A stretch of 64,000 nt of DNA from Pannonibacter sp051860505 (GCF_051860505.1 NZ_JBHYDX010000010.1:1-64000); one strand, 5' to 3'; counted from the stretch's first letter, positions 18,163 through 27,445 are shown. Program-made: numbers and translations. Notes: a model not told the origin generated them from the letters alone.

Positions 18163-19086
18163 TTACTGCAAGGGACCGGCGTTCTTTCGTTCCGACAGCC
18201 AGATGCCTCCCAGCACCAGAACCAGCGCCACGGCGTGATGCCATCGGAACGGTTCTCCGAGCAGGACCACGGCAAGGATGGCCGAGAAGATCGGCACGAG
18301 ATTGATGAAGACACCGGCGCGTCCCGGTCCGATCAGTTCGACGCCGCGCATGAAATAGATTTGCGCGAGCAGCGAGGGAAACAGGGCGATGAACAGAACG
18401 ATGGCCCATCCGGTCAGGCCTGGCCAGACCGCAGCGCCCGCTGCCACTTCGTAGATGACTGCAGGAACGGAAGCGACGGCAGAAATGATCGACAGCAGCG
18501 TGAAGAACACGAGGCCCGACAGCTTCGGCCGGTTGCGCAGCGCCAGCGTATAGCCCGCATAGAACAGGCTGGCGATCAGCATGATGCCGTCCCCCGGATT
18601 GATCTTCAATGTGGCCAGATTGGCGAAGTTGCCCTGGGCAGCCACCAGCGCCACGCCCGCGATGGTGACGAGGATCCCCGCCAGTTGCAGCAGCTTGACC
18701 CTGGCCCGGAACACCAGCACCGTGCCGGCCAGCACCAGCGCCGGCATGGATCCCTGGATGATGCCGAGGTTGATCGCTGAGGTGTAGTAGGCGGCAATGT
18801 AGAACAGGATGTTGAAGCCGACGAAGCCGAACAGGGACATGGCGATCATGGCCGGCAAATGCGGCCGGGCCAGAGGCCATTCGTCTGCCAGCCGACCCCG
18901 CATCAGGGCGCCCATCAACGCCGCCACGATAATCCAGCGCAGGAACACGATCACCATCGGCGACACCTCCCCGATGGCCAGCCGTCCGGCAATGGTGTTG
19001 CCGCCCCAGAACAGCATGGCCAAGGTCAGCAGCAGGACCGGACTGGAGTTGAGGCGAGCACCGAGGCTGCGCGCAGCTTCGATCAT
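18163..19086 (-). CDS. EamA/DMT superfamily transporter
   Basis: A 307-residue inner-membrane protein with ten predicted helices arranged as two EamA repeats. The N-terminal half has MLFWGGNTIAGRLAIGE and the FGFVGFNILFYIAAYYTSA block; the second half ends in AVVLLGEPFRWHHAVALVLV. Family members export amino acids, nucleosides or other small metabolites; the substrate is unknown. ATG 19086 has an AAGGAA site upstream. The same frame stays open far upstream across the malate synthase gene, but that part is antisense noise. The gene is divergent from glcB with a 273-base intergenic region. Confidence 0.88.
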   Translation of the reverse strand: MIEAARSLGARLNSSPVLLLTLAMLFWGGNTIAGRLAIGEVSPMVIVFLRWIIVAALMGALMRGRLADEWPLARPHLPAMIAMSLFGFVGFNILFYIAAYYTSAINLGIIQGSMPALVLAGTVLVFRARVKLLQLAGILVTIAGVALVAAQGNFANLATLKINPGDGIMLIASLFYAGYTLALRNRPKLSGLVFFTLLSIISAVASVPAVIYEVAAGAAVWPGLTGWAIVLFIALFPSLLAQIYFMRGVELIGPGRAGVFINLVPIFSAILAVVLLGEPFRWHHAVALVLVLGGIWLSERKNAGPLQ

Positions 19087-19359
19087 CAGGGAGTTCCTTT
19101 GTGGCGGGGAGCGCGCCGCAGACTTGTCCGGGCGCAGGTCGATGGTTGCCACCTGTGACCGGAAAACGGGGCGCTGGCAAGCCACGTCTGGCATCGTCTC
19201 GCGTTTGGCGATGGATCGGCAGCGATTGTTTCCCTGGCGGAAAAGGTCATGTGGGTCGCCATGCGATTGACGAAAAGGCCAGAGGTGACAAAAGTGGTTG
19301 CCAATCAGATGCATCGTCCCCTGCACGGCAGGATCGCGGACACCGCAATGGAGACTGGC

Positions 19360-21522
19360 ATGACGGAACGGGTCGAGGCGCATGGCCTCAAGATCGCACG
19401 CGAACTGCATGACTTCGTCAACGACCGGGTGCTGCCCGGAACGGGCGTGTCGGCCGACACGTTCTGGAGCGGGTTTGCCGCAATCCTCGCTGACCTTGCG
19501 CCGGAAAACCGGGCGCTGCTGGCCAAGCGCGATGCGTTGCAGGCGCAGATCGACGCCTGGCACCAGGCCAATCCGGGCGCTCCCGACATGGCCGCCTACA
19601 AGGCCTTCCTGACGGAAATCGGGTATCTGGTTCCTGAAGGACCGAAGTTTTCCGTGACCACCGCGAACGTGGACCCGGAAATCGCCTCCGTCGCCGGGCC
19701 GCAGCTCGTGGTGCCGGTGATGAATGCCCGCTACGCCCTCAACGCCGCCAACGCCCGCTGGGGCTCGCTCTATGATGCGCTCTATGGCACCGACGCGATG
19801 GGCTCCCTGCCTGCAGGTGGCGGCTATGATGCAGCGCGCGGCGCCGAGGTCATCGCCCATGCCCGCAAGGTGCTCGATGAGGCGGCCCCCCTGGCGGCCG
19901 GATCCTGGCGCACCGTGACGGGCCTGTGGCTTTCCGCAGGCATGCTGAGCGTGACGACCGACGCGGGCGAAACCGGGCTTGCTGATCCCGCGCAGCTCAA
20001 GGGCTACACCGGTGCGCCGGACGCACCTGCCTCGATCCTGCTGGTGCGCAACGGGCTGCATCTCGACATCCAGATCAACCGCGCCCATCCGATCGGCGCG
20101 AGCGATCCGGCCGGCATTGCCGATGTGGTACTGGAATCGGCCCTGTCCACGATCATGGACTGCGAAGACTCCGTTGCTGCCGTCGATGCCGAGGACAAGG
20201 TCGTCGTCTATGGCAACTGGCTCGGCCTGATGAAGGGTGACCTCACCGACACATTCGAGAAGGGCGGCAAGAGCGTCACCCGCCGTCTCAACGGTGACCG
20301 CAGCTACACCGGAGCTGACGGCAACACGCTCACCCTGCATGGCCGCTCGCTCATGCTGGTGCGCAACGTCGGCCACCTGATGACCATCGACGCCGTGCTC
20401 GACGCCGAGGGCGGCGAGGTGCCGGAGGGCATTCTCGACGGCATGGTGACGGCCGCCATCGCGCTGCATGACATCGGTGCCAATGGCCGCCGGGCAAATT
20501 CCCGCGCGGGCTCGGTCTACATCGTCAAGCCGAAGATGCACGGGCCGGAGGAAGTGGCTTTCGCCGACCGCCTGTTCGCCCGCATCGAGGACGTCTTGGG
20601 CATGGCCCGCAACACGCTGAAGATGGGCATCATGGACGAGGAGCGCCGGACGACGGTGAACCTTGCCGAATGTATCCGGGCGGCCAAGGACCGGGTGTTC
20701 TTCATCAACACCGGCTTCCTCGACCGCACCGGCGACGAAATGCACACCTCGATGGAAGCCGGGCCGATGATCCGAAAGGGTGACATGAAGGCTGCCACCT
20801 GGATCGCGTCCTATGAAGCCAACAACGTGGATGTGGGTCTCGCCTGTGGCCTGCCTGGCCATGCGCAGATCGGCAAGGGCATGTGGGCCATGCCGGACCT
20901 GATGAAGGCGATGATCGAGCAGAAGATCGCCCATCCGATGGCCGGCGCCAACACCGCTTGGGTCCCCTCCCCGACGGCCGCGACGCTGCACACGCTGCAC
21001 TATCACAAGGTCAGCGTGAAGGCCCGCCAGGGCGAGCTTGCCAGCCGGGCGAAGGCAAAGCTGGAAGACATCCTGTCGATCCCGGTGGCCACCCGTCCGA
21101 ACTGGTCGGCGGAGGACATCCAGGCGGAACTGGACAACAACGCGCAAGGCATTCTCGGCTATGTGGTGCGCTGGGTGGATCAGGGCGTCGGCTGCTCCAA
21201 GGTGCCGGACATTCACAATGTCGGCCTGATGGAGGACCGGGCGACGCTGCGCATCTCCTCGCAGCACATCGCCAACTGGCTGCGCCACGGCGTCTGCAGA
21301 GAGGCCCAGGTGATGGAAACGATGAAGCGCATGGCCGCCGTGGTGGACGCGCAGAACGCCGGCGATCCGCTGTACCAGCCGATGGCCGCCAATTTCGACG
21401 GCTCCATCGCCTTCAGGGCCGCGTGCGACCTGGTGTTTGAAGGCACCCGCCAGCCGAACGGCTACACCGAACCGGTTCTCCACGCCCGCCGCCGCGAAGC
21501 CAAGGCGCGGAAGGCCAGCTAG
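19360..21522 (+). CDS. glcB: Malate synthase G
   Basis: A 720-residue enzyme, matching the 720-730 residues of malate synthase G. It condenses glyoxylate with acetyl-CoA to malate in the glyoxylate shunt and in glycolate use. Recognisable blocks are the DCEDSVAAVDAEDK segment (Mg2+-binding and catalytic region), the GRSLMLVRNVGHLM block and the NTGFLDRTGDEMHT and VGLACGLPGHAQIGKGMWA blocks of the TIM barrel. ATG 19360 follows a GGAG at a suitable distance and gives the expected N-terminus; ATG 19348 and 19249 are alternatives. No isocitrate lyase or glycolate oxidase gene is adjacent. It converges on a LysR gene. Confidence 0.95.
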   Translation: MTERVEAHGLKIARELHDFVNDRVLPGTGVSADTFWSGFAAILADLAPENRALLAKRDALQAQIDAWHQANPGAPDMAAYKAFLTEIGYLVPEGPKFSVTTANVDPEIASVAGPQLVVPVMNARYALNAANARWGSLYDALYGTDAMGSLPAGGGYDAARGAEVIAHARKVLDEAAPLAAGSWRTVTGLWLSAGMLSVTTDAGETGLADPAQLKGYTGAPDAPASILLVRNGLHLDIQINRAHPIGASDPAGIADVVLESALSTIMDCEDSVAAVDAEDKVVVYGNWLGLMKGDLTDTFEKGGKSVTRRLNGDRSYTGADGNTLTLHGRSLMLVRNVGHLMTIDAVLDAEGGEVPEGILDGMVTAAIALHDIGANGRRANSRAGSVYIVKPKMHGPEEVAFADRLFARIEDVLGMARNTLKMGIMDEERRTTVNLAECIRAAKDRVFFINTGFLDRTGDEMHTSMEAGPMIRKGDMKAATWIASYEANNVDVGLACGLPGHAQIGKGMWAMPDLMKAMIEQKIAHPMAGANTAWVPSPTAATLHTLHYHKVSVKARQGELASRAKAKLEDILSIPVATRPNWSAEDIQAELDNNAQGILGYVVRWVDQGVGCSKVPDIHNVGLMEDRATLRISSQHIANWLRHGVCREAQVMETMKRMAAVVDAQNAGDPLYQPMAANFDGSIAFRAACDLVFEGTRQPNGYTEPVLHARRREAKARKAS

Positions 21523-21633
21523 GCCGGATCGGCGCAGCAACGACGTTCGGGGCCCCCGCAACAGCCGGTGCCCCGACGCAAAGGCAGGCCGATTGCGCGC
21601 TGGAAATACGGACGGGACACAAACCCTCAGGCA

Positions 21634-22542
21634 TCAGGGCAGGTCCGCCTCGGTCCGCCCGGTGATTGCCTCGTCCATTCTCCGGGCGAGCCAGTCCCGG
21701 GTGACAGCGATTCGAGCCGGGAGCTGGCGTCGGCTGGGATACAGTAGCGCCATGTCGCTTGCTGATGGCGGCAAGGTTGGCAGGATCTCGACCAAGGCAC
21801 CGGTTGCTAGAAGCGATGACACATCAAAGCGCGGCACGGCAATGATCCCCAGTCCAGCCACGCCGGCGGCAACATAGGCCTCGGTCGAGTCCACGATCAC
21901 GCTTGCCGGGAGGTATGTCGTGTCTGCCCCCGTCTCCAGCGCCACCTTGCCGCCCGTTTCGGTTCGCCGGTAAGCAACGGCCACATGTCCACCCAGATCC
22001 TGGCTTGTCCGGGGCTGCCCCATTCGGGCGAGGTATGCTGGAGCGGCGCAATTGACATGAACCAGCGGATGCAGCCGCCGACACACAAGTTCGCTGTTGT
22101 CGAGCAGTCCCACGCGCAAGACAAGGTCAAGCCCTTCGGCGACAAGGTCGAGGCGATCATCGGAAACCCGCAGGTCGACCAGCAGCCGTGGATGGGACTC
22201 AAGGAAGGCCGGCAAAGCCGGCACAACGATCCGATGGGCAATCCGCCCCGGCATACTGACCCGAACCGAGCCTGAAACCGCATCATCCCGGCGGAACATG
22301 GTCTCGATGCTGTCAGCCTCCTCGAGCAACGTCACGACCCTTTCGGCCAGCCGCAATCCCTCTTCGGTCGGCATCACCACGCGGGTGGTTCGTTGGAGAA
22401 GGCGCGCGCCAACACGGCTTTCGAGCCCAGATATCACGGTCGATAGTGTTGAACGCGGAATGCCCAGCCGTTCGGCGGCCGCTGTAAAGCCGCCCGTCTC
22501 AATGATGGCAACCAGGGCCCTGTATTCAGCCAAACGTTCCAT
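21634..22542 (-). CDS. LysR family transcriptional regulator
   Basis: A 302-residue regulator. The N-terminal winged helix-turn-helix reads YRALVAIIETGGFTAAAERL then STLSTVISGLESRVGARLLQR, standard for LysR proteins. The rest is a two-lobed periplasmic-binding-protein fold. ATG 22542 gives the typical LysR start; ATG 22590 would add 16 residues. It is divergent from an SDR gene with only about 105 bases between starts. It most likely controls that gene and itself in response to an unknown effector. Closest relatives by eye are the CrgA-like LysR regulators often paired with oxidoreductases. Confidence 0.9.
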   Translation of the reverse strand: MERLAEYRALVAIIETGGFTAAAERLGIPRSTLSTVISGLESRVGARLLQRTTRVVMPTEEGLRLAERVVTLLEEADSIETMFRRDDAVSGSVRVSMPGRIAHRIVVPALPAFLESHPRLLVDLRVSDDRLDLVAEGLDLVLRVGLLDNSELVCRRLHPLVHVNCAAPAYLARMGQPRTSQDLGGHVAVAYRRTETGGKVALETGADTTYLPASVIVDSTEAYVAAGVAGLGIIAVPRFDVSSLLATGALVEILPTLPPSASDMALLYPSRRQLPARIAVTRDWLARRMDEAITGRTEADLP

Positions 22543-22647
22543 CGCCGAATGATTGTTCGTCAACGTCGACAGGTCAATCCAAAAGGCCACACATTATGCC
22601 GCCAGCGCCAACGGATATAGCTGATCTGGGCAACGAAGGAGACCCTG

Positions 22648-23421
22648 ATGAGCAATCACAGCATCCAAGGAAAGACCGTTCTGATCGCCGGTGGCGCCAA
22701 GAATCTCGGCGGCCTGATCGCGCGCGATCTGGCCGCACAGGGCGCAAAGGCAATTGCCGTTCACTACAACAGCGAGAGCACACGGGCGGCTGCCGAGGAA
22801 ACGGCCGCCGCGGTTCGTCAGTCTGGCGCAAAGGCTGCCATCTTTCAGGCAGACCTGACCACGGCGAATGCCAATGCCAAACTGTTTGCCGATGCCACTG
22901 CTGCACTCGGCCGGCCGGATATCGCGATCAACACCGTCGGCATGGTTCTGAAGAAGCCGATCACCGAGATCTCTGAAAACGAGTATGACGCCATGGCGGC
23001 GATCAACTCGAAGTCAGCGTTCTTCTTCCTCAAGGAGGCCGGTCTGGCAGTCAACGACAATGGCAAGATCGTTACTCTTGTGACGTCCTTGCTGGGTGCC
23101 TACACCCCTTTCTACTCCATCTACGAGGGCATGAAAGCGCCGGTCGAGCACTTCACGCGCGCTGCGTCAAAGGAGTTTGGCGCAAGGGGCATTTCGGTCA
23201 ACGCTATCGGCCCCGGCCCAATGGACACGCCCTTCTTCTACGGACAAGAATCCCCGGAGGCACAGGCGTATCACAAGAGCGCGGCCGCATTGTCCGCCTT
23301 TTCCAGAACCGGATTGACCGACATCGAAGATATCATTCCTTGGATCCGTCTTCTGGTGTCGGACGGCTGGTGGATGACCGGCCAGACCATTCTGGTCAAC
23401 GGCGGCTACACAACGAAGTGA
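22648..23421 (+). CDS. Short-chain dehydrogenase/reductase (SDR)
   Basis: A 257-residue classical SDR. The nucleotide-binding loop is IAGGAKNLGGLIARDLA, the NTVGM strand corresponds to the NNAG motif, and the catalytic set is Ser in VTSLLGAYTP with Tyr and Lys in YEGMK. A Rossmann fold with NADP(H) preference is likely because basic and small residues follow the second strand. Substrate unknown. A good GAAGGAG ribosome site precedes the ATG. It is divergent from the LysR gene, the classic arrangement of a regulator and its target. The N-terminal glycine loop departs slightly from TGxxxGxG. Confidence 0.88.
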   Translation: MSNHSIQGKTVLIAGGAKNLGGLIARDLAAQGAKAIAVHYNSESTRAAAEETAAAVRQSGAKAAIFQADLTTANANAKLFADATAALGRPDIAINTVGMVLKKPITEISENEYDAMAAINSKSAFFFLKEAGLAVNDNGKIVTLVTSLLGAYTPFYSIYEGMKAPVEHFTRAASKEFGARGISVNAIGPGPMDTPFFYGQESPEAQAYHKSAAALSAFSRTGLTDIEDIIPWIRLLVSDGWWMTGQTILVNGGYTTK

Positions 23422-23586
23422 CGCTCCTGTTCTTCCCCTGACGACGGGTGGAGTACTCCTAGACAAATGGTCCGCCGCCGTGATGCACTCGATGCCATGG
23501 CGACGGGCAGCCCACTTGAACCGTTGCCGACACTCGCACCGTGGGCTGTGATCAAGGCCCTCTGCAACTTCTTGACAGGAAGATCC

Positions 23587-24882
23587 ATGGTCCAGTCGTC
23601 CGAGACGTCAAAGGTTCCCGAGCGCGTCTATCCGCCGATGGTCCGGCTGCTTGCCCGGTCATCCGGCAGCCCGGACAGCGTGCCAATCGGACAGTGTCGC
23701 CACGAGATCGAGCGTTGGCTGCTGGACGAGGGCGGGCGGGTCCCAACATTGCACGCCTTGTTCGAAGCGTTCTGCTGGCGTCTGGTGGTCGCCGGAATTC
23801 CCTTGCACCGGGCAAGCCTGCATGTCGGCACCCTGCATCCGCAGTTGCTGGGCTTTGCCTGGAACTGGAGCGAAGCCGACGGGTTCTGTGACGAGGTCCA
23901 GGTCAGCGAGGAGGCGTTGCAGCATCCAGCGTTCCTGCGCAGCCCGCTGTCCGTTGTCTTCCGGACAGGCCAGGAACTCGTTCTCGATCCGCGCGATGAA
24001 GCGACTGTGGCGCAATATGGCCTGATGGCCGACCTGCGCCAGGCCGGCTTTACCCAGTATGTTGCCCTTCCCCTGGGGGCCGGCGATTATCACAATGTCG
24101 CAACCGTCGCGACGCGTCATCCGGATGGGTACTCACCCGAGCAGCACGAAATCCTGCGCTCGCTGCTGCGCCTGCTCGCCCTTCATGTCGAACGGCACAT
24201 CGCCGTCAGGATCTCGCAAAATGTGGTCGAAACCTATCTGGGGGTCGACGCTGGCAAGGCGGTGCTCGACGGCGTGATCAAGCGCGGCAAAGGCAGCCGC
24301 ATCGAAGCGGTCATCTGGGTCTCGGACCTTCGCGGTTTCACAGATCTTTCCGACCGGCTGGCACCAGACGACATGCTGCTGATCCTGAACGCCTATTTCT
24401 CGCAGATGGTCGGCGCGGTAACGCGAGCGGGCGGCGACGTCCTCAAATTTGTCGGCGACGGCCTGCTGGCAGTTTTCCCGCTGGACCGAACCTACCCCGG
24501 AACCAGCGCCGCCGGCGCCGCCCTGGCCGCAGCGCTGGAGGCAGAAGCGGCAGTTGCCAGCCTTGGCACTACCCCGCCCGATGAACTCGCCGATATTAAG
24601 GGATGGGCTCCCCTCCGCTCCGGGATCGGCCTGCATGTCGGCGATGTCTTCTTCGGCAATGTCGGTGCACCGAACCGGCTGGATTTCACCGTAATTGGTT
24701 CGGCCGTCAACACGGCAAGCCGGGTCGAAGGCCTCACGAAGCCCTTGGCAAGCCCGATCATCCTGACCGCACCGGTGGCTGACGCGATCACCATCCCCGT
24801 CGAAAGCCTTGGCCGGCACAGCCTGCGCGGGCTTCCCGAGCCGATTGAGCTGTTCGAGCCGGCCCGGCCACACAACTCCTGA
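23587..24882 (+). CDS. Soluble class III adenylate/guanylate cyclase
   Basis: A 431-residue protein without transmembrane helices. The N-terminal 220 residues look like a GAF-type or related sensory domain. The C-terminal cyclase domain carries the metal aspartates in VSDLRGFTDLSDRL and KFVGDGLLAVFPL and the block LDFTVIGSAVNTASRVE. The same architecture is abundant in Rhizobiales. ATG 23587 is preceded by AGGAAG at close spacing; ATG 23467 would add 40 residues of low quality. Expected product cAMP, made in the cytoplasm in response to a small ligand. It follows the SDR gene by 165 bases and is probably a separate transcript. Confidence 0.85.
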   Translation: MVQSSETSKVPERVYPPMVRLLARSSGSPDSVPIGQCRHEIERWLLDEGGRVPTLHALFEAFCWRLVVAGIPLHRASLHVGTLHPQLLGFAWNWSEADGFCDEVQVSEEALQHPAFLRSPLSVVFRTGQELVLDPRDEATVAQYGLMADLRQAGFTQYVALPLGAGDYHNVATVATRHPDGYSPEQHEILRSLLRLLALHVERHIAVRISQNVVETYLGVDAGKAVLDGVIKRGKGSRIEAVIWVSDLRGFTDLSDRLAPDDMLLILNAYFSQMVGAVTRAGGDVLKFVGDGLLAVFPLDRTYPGTSAAGAALAAALEAEAAVASLGTTPPDELADIKGWAPLRSGIGLHVGDVFFGNVGAPNRLDFTVIGSAVNTASRVEGLTKPLASPIILTAPVADAITIPVESLGRHSLRGLPEPIELFEPARPHNS

Positions 24883-25063
24883 ACGACACGCCAGAACAAT
24901 CCTGGGGGGCTGGGCCGAAGGGGCCGGCCGTTTTCGCATGAACCTGAGCCGGCAACGCACGCTGCACATTTATTCTGCAACCGACGGTCGAGCGTCGTGA
25001 AACCGACATATTGGTCTAGTTATCTATACATTCGGAGCAAAACGCACATGGTACGCCTTGAAA

Positions 25064-25082
25064 TGTGCACTCAATGCACATA
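25064..25082. promoter_or_regulatory. Perfect inverted repeat upstream of the 43-residue gene
   Basis: ATGTGCA-CTCAA-TGCACAT is a perfect palindrome with 7-bp arms and a 5-base spacer, ending 60 bases before the ATG of the small gene. The spacing between arm centres is 12 bases, about one helical turn, as for a dimeric regulator. Related half-sites (GCACAT, TGCACAT) occur at about 25046 and 24963. Confidence 0.5.
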
Positions 25083-25142
25083 CCTTAGCGGAAAGAAGAA
25101 CGCGTAAGCGCCCCATACCACCAGACGCAGGAGAACAAGACC

Positions 25143-25274
25143 ATGAACGTCTACACTGCCCGTGCCCTGATCATCGATCACCGGCAGGACTACAACCGCG
25201 ACCGGCTGCCCTGGCTGCCTTCGAGCCTCTATCGCCTCTTCGCCGAAGCGGTGAAGACCAATCGCAAAGCCTGA
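25143..25274 (+). CDS. 43-residue protein of unknown function
   Basis: An open frame of 43 codons beginning MNVYTARALIIDHRQD and ending FAEAVKTNRKA. It has an AGGAG ribosome site 10 bases before the ATG and its own intrinsic terminator starting 23 bases after the stop. It also has a perfect palindrome upstream, so it looks like a complete small transcription unit. The peptide is basic at both ends with a central RDRLPWLPSSLYRLF segment that could form an amphipathic turn-helix. No signal peptide or transmembrane helix is apparent. It is not the DUF1127 family, which has a different tryptophan/arginine pattern. I do not recognise the family. Confidence 0.65.
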   Translation: MNVYTARALIIDHRQDYNRDRLPWLPSSLYRLFAEAVKTNRKA

Positions 25275-25296
25275 CGCATCCCATGCGGACGCCATG

Positions 25297-25324
25297 AAAG
25301 CCCCGGTCATTCCGGGGCTTTTGC
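25297..25324 (+). terminator. Intrinsic terminator after the 43-residue gene
   Basis: AAAGCCCCGG-TCATT-CCGGGGCTTT is a 10-bp perfect stem followed by TGCTTTG. The stem has a T run on one side and, read backwards, on the other, so it can also end transcripts of the convergent SulP gene. Confidence 0.85.
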
Positions 25325-25340
25325 TTTGTCTCGCTTGGCC

Positions 25341-27101
25341 TTAACTCGTGCAAGCCGCGTCCAGCGCAAGTCGGGCTGCACGGACTGCCGTCTCCAGATC
25401 CGGCTGGAAGTGCACTTCGCCGTCCTTCAGGCCATGGGTGACAAGCGCGCCGCGAATCGCCGGGCTCGCACCGACAAGGTAAAGGGCGACACTGCGCCCC
25501 GATGCCTTGCGCACCACACCGATCATCGTCAGGGCAGCGGTGGAATCGATGAGCGCAACCCCTGAGAAATCCAGCACCAGCGCCTTGTGCTGATCCGCGA
25601 TCCGTTCCAGCACAGTGCCGACCGTTGCAGCCGAGCCGAAGAAGAAGGCTCCGGACAAGCGATACACAACGAGATCAGGATCGCTGGCAAGACCAGCCTC
25701 GAACGGACTTTCGCCGCGCAGGTAGGCAAGAGCGCTGTCGTCGCCCTGCATGCGGTCAGCCGCATCCTCGCTGACAAACGGCTTGTGCTGTTCCACCTGC
25801 ACGAGCTTCGCCATCCGGTCGATGAAGATCGCCGCACCGAGCGCGACCCCCACCAAAATGGCCTCCGTCAGGTCACGGAACAGGGTCAGGAAGAAGGTGG
25901 CGGCAAAGACCAGCGTGTCCGCACGCGAACTTCGGATGATGGTGATGATCGCATGCCGCTCGAGCATGTTCCAGGCCACGACGGCGAGGACACCGGCCAG
26001 CGCCGCCAGCGGGATGTAGCCGGCAAGCGGGGCGGCCACGAGCAAGAACAGCAGCAGGAAGACCGAGTGCAGCATGCCAGCAACCGGTGACGTCGCACCG
26101 GCGCGGACGTTGGTGGCCGTGCGCGCAATGGTGCCTGTAACGCAGATGCCGCCGAACAGCGCCGAGCCGATGTTGGCGATGCCCTGAGCCACCAGCTCGC
26201 AGTTCGACCGGTGACGGCGTCCGGTCATCCCGTCGGCGACCACTGCAGAGAGCAGCGACTCGATGGCCCCCAGCAGGGCGAAACTGATCGCCTCCGGCAG
26301 CACAGCCAGCATCTTGCCGGGCGAAAAGTCAGGCAGCGCGGGCACCGGCAGGCCAGCCGGGATGCCACCAAACCGCGAGGCGATTGTGTCCACCGGCAAA
26401 CCGAGGGTAGCGGCAGCGACAGAGGCGAGGACAACGGCGATCAACAAGCCGGGCCAGTGCGGCCGGTAGCGCCGCAACAGCAGAATGACGGCAATCGTTC
26501 CCGCTGCAACGGCGACCGTGGCTCCGCTGACCGTCGGCAGGGCGCCAACCAGGGCTGGCAGCTTTTCCGCCAGCGGTCCGGGCTCCGGCCCGTTCAGGCT
26601 CAGACCGAACAGATCCTTGAGCTGGCTGGCAAGAATGATGACGCCGATGCCCGCCGTGAAGCCGACCGTCACCGGATGCGGGATATACTTGATGTAGGTG
26701 CCAAGCCGGAAAGCTCCGATCAGGGCAAGGAACACGCCGGACATCAGGGTGGCAAGGATCAACCCCTCCATGCCATGGCGGGCGATGCAGGCGGCGACGA
26801 GCACGATGAAGGCCCCCGCTGGCCCGCCAACCTGATAGCGGCTTCCGCCGAGGGCGGAGACCAGAAACCCGCCGACAATGGCTGTTGTCAGCCCTGCGCC
26901 AGGCGAGGCTCCGGAGGCAATGGCAATCGCCATCGACAATGGCAGGGCGACAATCGCAACCGTCAGGCCGGCAATGGCATCTGCCCTCAGGCGTGCCGGG
27001 CCGTAGCCCTCGCGCAGGGCGGTAACGAGTTTCGGTGTGAACAGTTCGGCAATTGTTGGATTGCCGCCTTGCAGCGCTGACGGACCCGAACCACTGGACA
27101 T
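25341..27101 (-). CDS. SulP family anion transporter with STAS domain
   Basis: A 586-residue membrane protein. About twelve helices fill residues 40-430, with the SulP block ALPLSMAIAIASGASPGAGL near residue 60 and the GGSRYQVGGPAGAFIVLVA segment. A cytosolic STAS domain (about 460-575) ends the protein, with KALVLDFSGVALIDSTAA carrying the residue that corresponds to the phosphorylatable serine of SpoIIAA-like folds. SulP proteins move sulfate, bicarbonate or dicarboxylates; the substrate is not set by sequence. ATG 27101 follows GAGGA. A small XRE regulator lies 80 bases upstream on the same strand, probably in the same operon. Confidence 0.9.
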   Translation of the reverse strand: MSSGSGPSALQGGNPTIAELFTPKLVTALREGYGPARLRADAIAGLTVAIVALPLSMAIAIASGASPGAGLTTAIVGGFLVSALGGSRYQVGGPAGAFIVLVAACIARHGMEGLILATLMSGVFLALIGAFRLGTYIKYIPHPVTVGFTAGIGVIILASQLKDLFGLSLNGPEPGPLAEKLPALVGALPTVSGATVAVAAGTIAVILLLRRYRPHWPGLLIAVVLASVAAATLGLPVDTIASRFGGIPAGLPVPALPDFSPGKMLAVLPEAISFALLGAIESLLSAVVADGMTGRRHRSNCELVAQGIANIGSALFGGICVTGTIARTATNVRAGATSPVAGMLHSVFLLLFLLVAAPLAGYIPLAALAGVLAVVAWNMLERHAIITIIRSSRADTLVFAATFFLTLFRDLTEAILVGVALGAAIFIDRMAKLVQVEQHKPFVSEDAADRMQGDDSALAYLRGESPFEAGLASDPDLVVYRLSGAFFFGSAATVGTVLERIADQHKALVLDFSGVALIDSTAALTMIGVVRKASGRSVALYLVGASPAIRGALVTHGLKDGEVHFQPDLETAVRAARLALDAACTS

Positions 27102-27181
27102 GGCATCCTCACGGCCCCGGCGCTGGCTTTGGGGACCTGACCGCACGCCGGGGCTGCAACGGCCAGTCCACGAGCCCAACG

Positions 27182-27445
27182 CTAGCTACCGGCAGAGGAC
27201 CGGTCACGCAGACGAACGCCGCGACCACCGGACAGGCTCGCGGCGTTCTCACCGATCAGTTCGATACCAGCGCGTTCGAGAGCTTCAACAACACGGGTCA
27301 GCGTCTCGACAACACCGCGCACCGTGCCGTTGCTGGCCTCCATGCGCTGGATTGTCGGCACGGACACACCAGCCATCTCGGCCAGGGTTCTCTGGTCGAT
27401 GCCGAGCAAGGCCCGGGCGGCCTTGAGCTGTGCCGAGGTCAACAT
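27182..27445 (-). CDS. Small XRE-type helix-turn-helix regulator
   Basis: An 87-residue DNA-binding protein. The helix-turn-helix spans residues 5-40: LKAARALLGIDQRTLAEMAG then SVPTIQRMEAS. The rest is a short C-terminal helix region, so no ligand domain is present. It lies directly upstream of the SulP transporter on the same strand. Pairs of a short XRE regulator and a SulP transporter occur in other alphaproteobacteria, which supports local regulation of anion uptake. No strong ribosome site is visible before the ATG. Confidence 0.8.
   Translation of the reverse strand: MLTSAQLKAARALLGIDQRTLAEMAGVSVPTIQRMEASNGTVRGVVETLTRVVEALERAGIELIGENAASLSGGRGVRLRDRSSAGS

Noticed and set aside
18163..21561. 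A minus-strand open frame of 1132 codons across glcB and the DMT gene
   Set aside because: Only its last 307 codons encode a protein (the DMT transporter). The rest is antisense to malate synthase G, an artefact of high-GC third positions.
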